Positions 12,870 to 24,900 of a DNA stretch of 64,000 nucleotides are shown here, in pieces. The stretch is from Babylonia areolata (taxonomy: Eukaryota; Mollusca; Gastropoda; Neogastropoda; Buccinidae). The stretch covers positions 30,840,788 to 30,904,787 of the forward strand of contig NC_134887.1 of assembly GCF_041734735.1 (NCBI RefSeq). Direction: 5' to 3'. The notes beneath the pieces were generated by a model, which worked only from the letters and a program-made list of their open reading frames with translations, had not been told where the DNA came from and did not search any database. Each line of letters opens with the position of its first letter. Position 1 is the first letter of the stretch. Position numbers and translations under genes: made by a program.

Positions 12870-15800
12870 TCAGTTCCAATGAAACCAATATACCTCTTGC
12901 TGGTGTTGCTCTACACATTGAGCGTGTGTCTCTTCGAGAGTACGGCATTTGTCTTGGAGCGATGCCAGCTCTTTAAGCTGTTCCCGGGAGGCTGCTTCAC
13001 TCTCCGCCCTCAGTGACCACAGCTCCTGCTCCAGGCTGGCCACCCGGCTCTGCCGCTCCTGGCAACGCTGCTCCACTTCCTGACACTGCTCTTCCAGCTG
13101 CCTCTGTGAGCCAGAAATAGTATCATATATAATATCATAAAATATACGTTAACAAGGAGGAAGGTGGCAGAATAGTTAAGGCGCTCAATGTCCGTGGGGG
13201 TGTGGGTTTGAATCCCACTCTTGCCCTTTCTCCCTACAGGTCTGACTGGAAAAATCAAACTGAGCATCTATTCTTTTGGATGAGACGATAAACAGAGGTC
13301 CTGTGTGTAGCACGCTCATGGCGCACTGAAAAAGAACCCAACGGCAACGAGAGTGTTATCCTCTGGCAAAATCAAGTAAAAAAAAAAAAGAAATCCACTC
13401 TGGTAGGTACACAAATATATAAGCATGCACTCACGGCTTGACAAGCGCATTGGGTTATGCTGCTGTCAGGCCAGATATCTGCCAAGTAGATGTGGTGCAG
13501 CCTATAAATGGATTTGTCCGAACACAGTGACACCTCCTTGAGAAACTGAAACTGAAAACTGTGAGCGAGAGACGTTTCAGTTGGTGAGAGGACTTTTTAA
13601 TTCTTCCGCTGTGCTATAAACATGGAATTCACTGCCTCTTTCAGTCTATCACAGCCCCTCACTCACATCCTTTGTAAAACAATACCCAGAAAGCATTCCT
13701 TTTCAAGCACTCTCTACACTGTCAAGGCACTCTCTTCTATATCTGTATTCTATGGATCATCGTTAAGGCACTCTGTTTTATATCTTCATTCTATGGATTC
13801 TATGGATCATCGTTAAGGCACTCTGTTTTATATCTTCATTCTATGGATCTGCATCCATTTCTTCTATGCGTGCCTGTCTGTGCACACACGCACAAGCGTG
13901 CATGCCTGTGTGTGTGTTTTGTTTATGACTGACATGTTACTGAAAGCACAATGTACTATTGTAAGTAGTCTTTGATCTGTGGCTTACTTGTTTTCATACT
14001 TGCATTGTGGCCTTGGGTGTATGTGTGTGTGAGTTTGTGTGTGCATGCACATGTGTGTGACATGTGTTGGAGTGTTAATATGTATAAAGGTTTCCTTGTT
14101 ATTTGTCAATTTTCCTCCCCCCTTTCACCCAATCTAGTTCATACCCCCACCCTCATCTGTGCCTCATTTTAGATACATATATATGAAGTTTAATTTCAAG
14201 TATAAGACTTATTACATAATGCGTTTGTATCACAAACCTTTGTATTTTATTGTATGCATCACTATGTGTTAACCAGTTCAGTGCCAGAGAATTTTGTATT
14301 AAAAAAAAAAAAAAAGAAGAAAAAAGTGCTCTCCCCTGGTCAGGGAATTTTGAGGATTCGGTGGTAATAAATCACAAAAAATTCTAGCAAAAAAGCTATG
14401 GGTGATACAGAAAGAAAGTAAATGTTTTTGTGAAGGAAAATGAGTGTAGATTTTGCTTCTGGGCTCTTTTACCCAATTAGGTTGATTGTAGATAACTGTT
14501 CAGGCTTGTAAAGTCGAGATAATCATTTTTGTGCAACAAAAAGGTCTATTTCCACCTCTACATAATAACATCCATAAAGAAGAGAAACAAAATACTGCTA
14601 GAAATAGCATGCCTATTGTCAGATTATACCTGTAGAAGAAATTAAAACAGGCTATAAGTTTATATAAACAAATCACAGCTAGTGCAAACATGTAAGTAAA
14701 TCACTCTCCCAACAATGACAAAGGTGGGTAAAGTCAACGTAAAAGGTCAATCACTGTCTCAGAAACTGAGCTGACAAGCTTTTTGACAGCTAAGAGCGTT
14801 CAGGAGTGAGAGGGTGAAGTTCTTTGATGACATTCACTCCTTTCAAGTTGCACGTGGGCCGACTCAAGTGTCACCTCTTCAAATAGTCAACCATCTGATT
14901 CAGCGAAAAAAAAAAGCGTGAAAAACAAAAAGAACGTGTTTCACGTCCAGTGCAGGTTCCACCCTGCATTTTGTGAAAATCGTGGAGCATTGGCGGTTGT
15001 GTTCCTACAGTCTGCATTGAAATGTGAGCACACTCATTCCTAAAAGCCACATCCCCTTCATGAACTCTGGCTGACATTCGACCTATCGTCTTAATCACTC
15101 CTCTCCCTCTCCTCCCCTTCCAATGCTCGCTGCACGTATTCTGTCAGTCATTGCCACTTGTTCAAAAACGCTGTCTGATTGGATAGATGGACTGAATTAA
15201 CATCAAATGGGCGGTCAGTTTCGCAATTGTCATTGTCAATTACCTTCATTTTCAAACCAATCATCAGACAAGAGAGATCCTTCTCCATCGCGAAAGCTGT
15301 CCATAACCACAACCACAGCTTTCCAAATGGTGTAAATCTGCTGACTGTGGCTATTTGCTTTACTGGACACAGGTTTCAACGCATTTTTTTGCACATGATG
15401 CAATCCCCTTTTCCACGTGCGTATCACGTGGTCAGTTAGCGAATTATTATCCAGTAGAAAGGGGTCTTCTACCTGATGAATGTCCATTTAAATAGTATTT
15501 TTATAATCCAGACACATCAAACCAACTGTTCAGAGTCTGTTTATGTGAACTGAACCAAACTCAAATGAAGAAAAAAATCAGAACATATGCAGGACATCAG
15601 TGGACGTCTTATAGGCACTATGGCAATACTTTTTGTAGGACATCAGCTGAGGTTTTATATGCACTCTACTGATTATTAAATTATACTGTGATGCTGATAG
15701 TGCAAAGCCCTTCCTTCCATTTCCCCCAACCTTATCCAACCATGTTCATGTGAGTAATTGTGATTTAATGATGGAATGAATGTCTTCTTAATATTCTTTT

Positions 15801-18540
15801 TTATTTTTTTTTTTTTTTTTTTTACAATTTCCTGAAACAGGTTTTTATTTTCCTTATGACGAGCCCAAAGGTGAATTTGTGTACGCTGTACCAGATAATA
15901 AAGTAATTGACTGACTAATTACTATTGTTGTATTATGTGTGAGACCAGTGCCCAACCTCCTTCTCCCTCCACCCCTCCTCCCTGGCTCTGTCGGCCGCTT
16001 GCAGCTCCGACTGCCGACTGGACGCTGCCTGCCTGGCCTCCTTCAGTGCCCCTTGGAGGCGCCGGTGCTCCTGTTGGGCCGAGCGGGCCTGGCTCTCCAG
16101 TCGCAGGTTGGTCACCGTCAGCGTCTCCAGCTGGTTGGCCAGTGCCCGGGGGTGCTGCTTTCGGATGTCATCCGACGTTAGCCTGTTGTGGGCAGACAGA
16201 TCACAGAGAAGTGACACACACTAGTACCACTAACAATCGGCTGATGTCTTGAGCACAGTTTTCTTCTTTTTTTTCCCCTTCAAGAGAAGGGCCACACACT
16301 GCCACAATCAGCTAATCTGAGCATGTTTTTTTCCTTCCAAACAAGTGGCACACACTACCAGTACCACAATCAGCTAATGATACTAATGATAGCAATATCT
16401 TGACCACATTTTTTTTCCTTCCAGATAAGTGTCACACACTACCATAAACAATCAGCTAATTTCAAGCAAGTGGTCTGGAGTGGAGTGATGGCCTCGAGGT
16501 AACACGTCCGCCTAGGAAGCGAGAGAATCTGAGCGTGCTGGTTCAAATCACGGCTCAGCTGCCAATATTTTCTCCCCTTCTACTGGACCCTGAGTGGTGA
16601 TCTGGACACTAGTCATTTGGATGATAAACCAAGGTCCCGTGTGCAGCATGCACTTAGCGCACGAAAAAGAACCCACGGCACCAAAAGGGTAGTTTCTGGC
16701 AAAATTTTGTAGAAAAATCCACTTCAATAGGAAAAACAAATAAAACTGCATGCACACTGGAAAAAATACGAAAAAATGGGTGGTGCTCTCAGAGTAGCGA
16801 TGCGCTCTCCCTGAGGAGAACAGCCCGAATTTCACACAGAAAAAGAAGAAGAAGAAGAAAAAAAAAATCCTGTGAGTATGTAATTTTTTCCCCCTTCCAT
16901 AGAAGTGTCACACACTACCAGCACACTACCACAATCAGCTAATAATAAAATATCCTGAGCACGTTTTTCCTCCCTTCCAGAGAAGTGTCACACACTACCA
17001 CAATCAGCTAATAAAAAAAAATCCTTAGCACGTTTTCCCCCCCCCTTCTACCGAAGTGTCCCACACGACCAACACACTACCACAATCAGCTAATAATAAA
17101 ATATCCTGAGCGTGTTTTTTTTCCCCTTCCAGAGAAGTGTCACACACTATCAACACTACCGCAATCAGCTAATAATAAAATATCCTGAGCGCGTTTTTTT
17201 TTCCCTTCCATAGAAGTGTCACACACTACCAGCACACTACCACAATCAGCTAATAATAAAATATCCTTAGCACATTTTCCCACCCCCTTCTACCGAAGTG
17301 TCCCACACGACCAACACACTACCACAATCAGCTAATAATAAAATATCCTGAGCACGTTCCCCCCCCCCCCCTTCCAGAGAAGTGTCACACACTACCACAA
17401 TCAGCTAATAAAAAAATATCCTTAGCACATTTTTCCCCCCCCTTCTACCGAAGTGTCCCACACGACCAACACACTACCACAATCAGCTAATAAAAAAATA
17501 TCCTTAGCACGTTTTCCCCCCCCCTTCTACCGAAGTGTCCCACACGACCAACACACTACCACAATCAGCTAATAATAAAATATCCTGAGCGTGTTTTTTT
17601 TCCCCTTCCAGAGAAGTGTCACACACTATCAACACTACCGCAATCAGCTAATAATAAAATATCCTGAGCACGTTTTCCCCCCCCCCCCTTCCACCGAAGT
17701 GTCCCACACGACCAACACACTACCACAATCAGCTAATAATAAAATATCCTGAGCACGTTTCCCCCCCCCCCCCTTCCAGAGAAGTGTCACACACTACCAC
17801 AATCAGCTAATAAAAAAATATCCTTAGCACGTTTTTTTCCCCCCCTTCTACCGAAGTGTCCCACACGACCAACACACTACCACAATCAGCTAATAATAAA
17901 ATATCCTGAGCGCGTTTTTTTTTCCCTTCCATAGAAGTGTCACACACTACCAGCACACTACCACAATCAGCTAATAAAAAAATATCCTTAGCACGTTTTT
18001 CCCCCCCCTTCTACCGAAGTGTCCCACACGACCAACACACTACCACAATCAGCTAATAATAAAATATCCTGAGCGTGTTTTTTTTCCCCTTCCAGAGAAG
18101 TGTCACACACTATCAACACTACCGCAATCAGCTAATAATAAAATATCCTGAGCACGTTCCCCCCCCCCCCCCCCTTCCACCGAAGTGTCCCACACGACCA
18201 ACACACTACCACAATCAGCTAATAATAAAATATCCTGAGCACGTTTCTTTCCCCCCTTTCCAGAGAAGTGTCACACACTACCACAAACAATCTGCTAATA
18301 TCTTGAGCATGGTTTTTTTTTTTTCCCTTCCCCTTCACACAACAAAAAACAATCAGCTAATCTCTTGAGCACAGTTTTTTTCTTCACTGCGTAATTTAGT
18401 TAACTGTGGCATAATCTGGATGAAGCAGCAGTGTAATAATTGTACTGTATGATGTATCGCTTTGTTGTCGAGACAGAATTCTGTGTCTGAAATTCTGGCT
18501 GCTCTCCCTATGGACAGCGTGTCACCACAGTTCAGTGGCG

Positions 18541-18589
<49 letters not shown>

Positions 18590-18902
18590 ATATGTATATA
18601 TATATTTTTTTTTCTCTGTCTGCAAGTGTATTTGCTTTACTACCAAAGAGGATTTTTTCCACAGAATTCTGCCAAGAACAACCCTCATGTTGCCGTGAAC
18701 TCTTACATGTGCTTTGTGCTTACTGCAAATAGGATCTCAGTTTTACTGTCTCAACATATTTCTGACATTTAATGGTACTCATTTTTCATAATTTCAACAC
18801 CCCATCACCACCACAAGATGCATATAATAACAGATACACAGCCTCAACCCTGTTGGCAAATTTACAATTAAAGCTATTATCAAACGCATGAAAAATCAAA
18901 GG

Positions 18903-18939
<37 letters not shown>

Positions 18940-21900
18940 AATGCAGAAACAAGGAAACACACTACAGCAGTGTTGAGAAGGACAGTGGCAGCCAGACAGC
19001 CACCCAACTTACCTGCGACCTTCCTTCACCAAGGTCTTCAGAGGGGTCATGGTCGTGCAGATGCTGCGATGACCTGTGCCGTCCGTCATGGTTGTCTTGC
19101 TGTCCATGTCTGCCGCGGCCAGCATACTGTGGTCCTGGCACTCTGCCTGATCTGTCGCCATGCCAACGTCCGCCGTCTCAGTGACCGTCGTCATGGTGTC
19201 CGTCTCCCTCCTGGCCACCACCACAGGTGACAAAGCGACCTCGCTTGTAGAGGGGAGTGCCTGGGTCATGGTGTCGACATCCACTGTGTGCGTGACGCTG
19301 GTGTTGGCCCCCTGTTCACAGACTGACGTTGGTATGGGGGAGAGAGCTATAGTGTTGGTGTGGGCGGCCAGAGGGGAAGATGTGTGGGTGGTGAGAGGGC
19401 TCTGCGGTGCTTCAGCCTCTGCGGATCTGTCGTCACACACCAGCGCAACCAGTGACGACGGCGACACCTGTTCAGACTCGCCACTGACCGTCGTCATGGT
19501 CTGGGCGTCTTGCATCGCCACAGCTGATGATGACGATGATGATGCAGCAGCCACCAGGGAATGGCTGTGGCTCTGCATGTCCATCGGGGAAGATGCCAAG
19601 GACCTCAGCCTGGGAGGCAAGGGGATGAACTCCACTCTCTGGTCTGAGACGCTCAGGTTCAGACAATCTCGCTCGGTGGAATCCTCTTTTCCCCTTCGCT
19701 GCGAAAAGTCCTCCGATTCCTCCCTGAGGTCAAACCTGGACTCTGACGACCTGACAAAGCCAAACGACTCATCAAGGTTTGCTGCAGGAGGCGGCGACAG
19801 GTCTCCTTCCTCAAAGGTGAGGTGTCGCTGGATGGCACTGGCGTCGGAAAAGCTTTCATCTGAGTCAGAGAGGAATGACCTCATGCTGTCCAACTGGTCA
19901 CCACAGGGGGCGCCACAATTGGCAGTGGAATCGCTTGACCCCGGGTCAGAGTTCACACTGAAGGGGGTGACATCGGTCAGGCTGGACGTCCAGTTGGGAC
20001 AGGCCGGGGAGTGACCTGGATCGTAGCACGCCACAAACTGCGCATACTCTGACAGGAACGTACGCCCCCCATCATGTGAGGCCACATCTGCACAGTTCTC
20101 GTTTCCGTCTACCAAATTCTTCCCCCTCCGTCGATTTACCATCACACGCTCTTCCATGGTGTTTAGAACTCCTTCAAGAACGTACTGCGCAGCATCAAGA
20201 GATTCGTTCCGCATCTCACCCTCCATTCCTAGTGCCGGTGTGCTTGCTGACAAAGCGGCAGCCACCTCCTGTGAGCCGCTTGTGACCATGACTGTCCCCC
20301 AGTCAGGGGAGTCTGACTCTGAACTGATGCCTTCGTCAGACAGCACGCTGTGGCTGGATGTGTCAGAGGCAGGAGAGGCCACCAGGTCACTGGTCTCTCT
20401 CCGTCCTCCTCCTCGTCGTCCTCACACGACGCATCCACATCTGTTGTGCACGACACCTCGCGAAGGGCAAAGGGCGTGCCCTCCTCACAGCCCATCGACA
20501 GGTCCGGTACCTCTGGTGTCATCCCTCGCTCTGGAGACAGGGCGGGGAGATCAGCAGCTGAGACCGACAGACAGGTGACGAGCTTCTCTGGGGAGGTCTC
20601 CGTGATGGGTGTCAGGGGCGCGTCACCCCCAAGCACGTCGGGACAGGAGTAGGACACCATGGGCAGAAGCTGCTCCTCGCCCTCAGCCTCTGGCAAGCTT
20701 GTGATGGAGGAGGAGGAGGAGGAGGATGCCTCAATCTGAAATAATGACAATAATAATAATGAACACTCATTCTACGCCCAAAGTACTAGATACACAAAAC
20801 TCACTGAACAAAAATACGGAAATAATAAAACAAATTAGTTTATACAAACTTCAAATGGACATCATGACACAACTCGCCCATCTCACTAGCTCACACACAC
20901 ACATATAACACGGACAGGACGCAGTTTCGAACTGTGGTGGGTAAACATATCAGCGCTGCTTGTGCTTAAACAGATGGGTTTTCAGAGATTTGAAGGAAGC
21001 TGTGGAAGGCTATTTCACAGACGGTTGGACCCTGAAAGGAAAGAGTATTCTGACCAAAATAATGTCAACATAACCATTGGTCACCGCCCTAGCACATGAA
21101 CACTAACAACAAGCAGCAGCTTGTTACAAACAGGGTTCTCACAGCTGTAACAAAACAAAATTCAATATTTTTTCTACACCAGACTGAAAATGTTCTAAAT
21201 CAAACACAAAGTCAAACTGATTAAAAAAATAAAATTAAATTAAAAAAGTTTCTATACTGTTGACAAGAGGTTGACAGAAATCCCATTATCAGTGTTAAAT
21301 TTTCATTACTTTTTGTTTTTTGTTTTTGTTTGTTTGCTTTTCTAAATGCATTAATCTCTTTGTCGAATGGTACTGCAAGGTTATAAGCTTTGCTTGTGTT
21401 TTGAATCATCTGTTGTACAGCTGCTTTGATGTTTCTGTGAATAAAGTTTGTTTAAAATGAATGGTACTGGTCAATGATTTTATCCAAATTCCAAGACTTT
21501 TCCAGCCCTGGTAAGGGTTCTTTCATTTCCCCAAGCCTTTTCCAGCCCTGGAAAAACGGTTCTCTCACTTCCCAAAGACTTTTCCAGACCTGGAAATGGT
21601 TCTCTCATCTTTTCCAGACTTCCATGACCATGCTTAAACCCTGTCCAAAGTACTCCAGCATCACGAATGTTACTCACCCCTCTCTCTTCATGGTCCCCAT
21701 GATCCCTCTTCCTCTTCAGGACCTGCTCCTGTGCACAGAACAGCACAGTTAACATAAAACACAGCCCATTCTGATACTGGCATCATGCAGCAAAAACCAA
21801 TGCAACCAAAAATAAGCCAGTCTTCTGCGCACACGCCTACCCCACCAGGAATGAACTGAAATCCAGTAAAAGACTTATTATGTGCACACTGTTTTGAATC

Positions 21901-24900
21901 ACAGCTTCCCATCAAACATTAGGTTAGTCCAGCTGTGAAGAAAGGTGAACCCATTTGTTTCCTTGTTTTTTCCCAGATCACCCAATCCACAGCTGTAAGA
22001 TCTGGTACAGTCATTGATTTTTACGTTTCCGTAACAATTACAGCTATTCTGTAATGGCAGCCTTGTTTGCTCCTGTCTAGCCTGTTCCAGCTATTCTTGA
22101 CAGCTATCAGTTCCGTCTCATCTGGCAAAAATGATTGGAATGATCCAGATTAAAGTGCTGTCTTTCTTTGTGTTTTGCATACAGTCAGGCAACCTCATCC
22201 AAACTTTCTACCATAATTCCTTCAACAGAATGAAATATGAATAGTATGCTATTCTGACACAACGGTTAAGTGAGGAAAAGATGTAACAATCATAAGAACT
22301 GGCATATAGGAAAAGGTGTTATAAATAACATAAAGAAGATAAAAAAAAACAACAACAAAAAACAACGAAAGCAAAGCCCTCTTATGTTTCTCCTTTAGAA
22401 AACTACAAAAGTACAAGCCTAGCCATTGTACTTGCTCGTTTTTCCCTATGCCCTGGAATATATGTTTGATGTTAGCAGTTATTCTTCACCAAATTCCCTT
22501 CACAGCATGATTAAGAATAAGATTTCATTGCTTTCTAGGGGATGCTCTTCCTATCCTCTTATGAAACGTGCGACTGAATAATTAACACTCTGCTGAAGAA
22601 ACATACAACAAAACACTACTGCTACATTACCCTCAAAGGAGTGTCCTTGGCTTTGTTTCTGAGAGGTGTGATCGCTGTACAAAGCTGCCTGAAATTAGAA
22701 GAAAAAGAAGAAATGAACAGATGATAACAAAGCAGTGCTCTTTCTTGTGCATACATGTGTGCATGTGCGTATGTGTGCATGTGCGTATGTGTGTGTGTAC
22801 GCGCGCTCGCATGTCTGAAAGTGTGTGTGTTTGCATGTGTGAGTGACATGAGTTTATTTGCTGGAAACAAGTGAAACACGCAATACATCATATTGTCCAC
22901 TAAAATCTGGATTAATTAATCTGAGCCTGGTTTAGTTTGATTAACTTTTCCATCCATTTGATTTATGGGGGTAGGAGGGGAAAATATTTTTTTATGAATA
23001 CAAAAGCGATTCATGTGGACAGTCGTCTTTAAAACAGCAAACAAACAAAAACAACAACAAAGTGAACTGAAAGGAAAGAAAAGAAACACATCCATGGACT
23101 TGTGTTGGGAATTAACTGAATATAAACAAAGTAAGAAAATAAATGAATAAGGAGGAAAAGAAAAGTCAGGGGGATCCAGCATGTTTCACAAATTCTTCAG
23201 CAACCAAGTAATGGTAGGGAGTACCCAGTAGTATTAAAAAAGATTAATAAAAATAAAATAAAATAAATAAAGGGTAATCAAATATCCCTGCCCAGGCGTT
23301 TAAATAAAACAATGACATAGTACAATATCATAGTAACTAATCACACTGCATAGAATATCAGCTGACAGTGTGGTTTAATCGTTTATGCCGAATGTCAACA
23401 GCTTTTGTTACAGTTGGCTGCGTTTTCCCTTTTACTTTCTTTCTTTTCCAAATAAGAAAAGTTGTATTTATGCTGCTGTCTTTTTGTTGGCATTTGTATG
23501 TATGTATTGTCTTATGTCTAAATGTAATGAAAAAATGATGAAAAAAAGAAGAAGGATGTATTGTGATCTTGCTGGACTGACAACCATGTGTGACATTTCC
23601 TCCGTTGCAAATTTGCAGGTATGTTCTCTTCTGCATTTCCCTGCTTTCACTTCCAGTGAGCTTGTCAAAAACATTCTGCAGGCTAATTTTCAGACAGCTA
23701 ATTTCTGGCTAGTGGGCATTATTTTAACAGCCTGATTTTTCTTTCTTCTGTTGTTTGTTCTTTTTTTTTCTTCTCTTTTGCTGTTTTTTTTCCCATGCAC
23801 AAGTAATAATAATAATAATAATGGATACTTATATAGCACACTATCCAGAAATCTGCTCTAGGTGCTTTACAAAAACGCTTTTGTTAACATAATACATCAT
23901 ATCTATGTTACATACACACACCAAAATGTGACTACACACACACATGCACACACACACACACAAGTATAATTTATTTCAAAGGGGATTTGTTTCTCTATTC
24001 TGTTTCTACTGTTTTAACTCAGGATTTAGGCTCTGGTCTATGTTACTGAACTGCATGATGCACACAGGGCTTTGAAACTGATAACAGACCACCACTCAAG
24101 ATCCACTGGAGGCAGTGGAAACAAATCCTTGCTCTGAGTGACCAAGATTTGAACCATGCCTCATGTCATCTCCTCGGAAGACGCTTTAACCACCAAGGCA
24201 CTGACTAAGACATAATGGCTTTACACCTGCCTTTACTCTTGACCATTCAGTTACCGTTGCTCCTGATAGTTTACATTTACTGCTGCAGGTAATACATTTA
24301 TACCTGAAAATATACTTTCATCACCTGACCATACCAAAGCAGTCTTTATTCCTAACAAATCCTTGGGGGTATATGGATGAAATAAACACAAGCATCACAT
24401 ACTATATATCGACAAAATATCAGAGCAAATAACATGGCATACCATAACTCATGCATAAGCACACACCCATACATAGAAAAACAACATGGGTATGGGCTAA
24501 GGCACCATAATCACCGCACATTCACTACTTTACACAGGACCTACAGTATATGGACAAAAATATATATCATAATTTATAGCAGACATGTTGCAAAAACTAA
24601 CACACAATCACAAATGAACACAAACTGTCCTAAACAGACAACGTAAATTTGTGTTTGTTTCTGTCTTTTACACACACACACACACACACACAGAGACACA
24701 CACACAGTACCTGTGCGGCAGACTGTCAGGGGCCCATGAGCGACGTCTAGCTGAGGGCTGACCACACTTTGGGACACTGCCCACAGGGTCAGCTCTGACA
24801 CACCTCTGCCGGTTTACTTCTGCAAAGGGTGTCCTTGGAGCACTGGATTCCAGAACTGCCTTCCTACCCACAGTCTGATGCAACACATGCACACACACAC

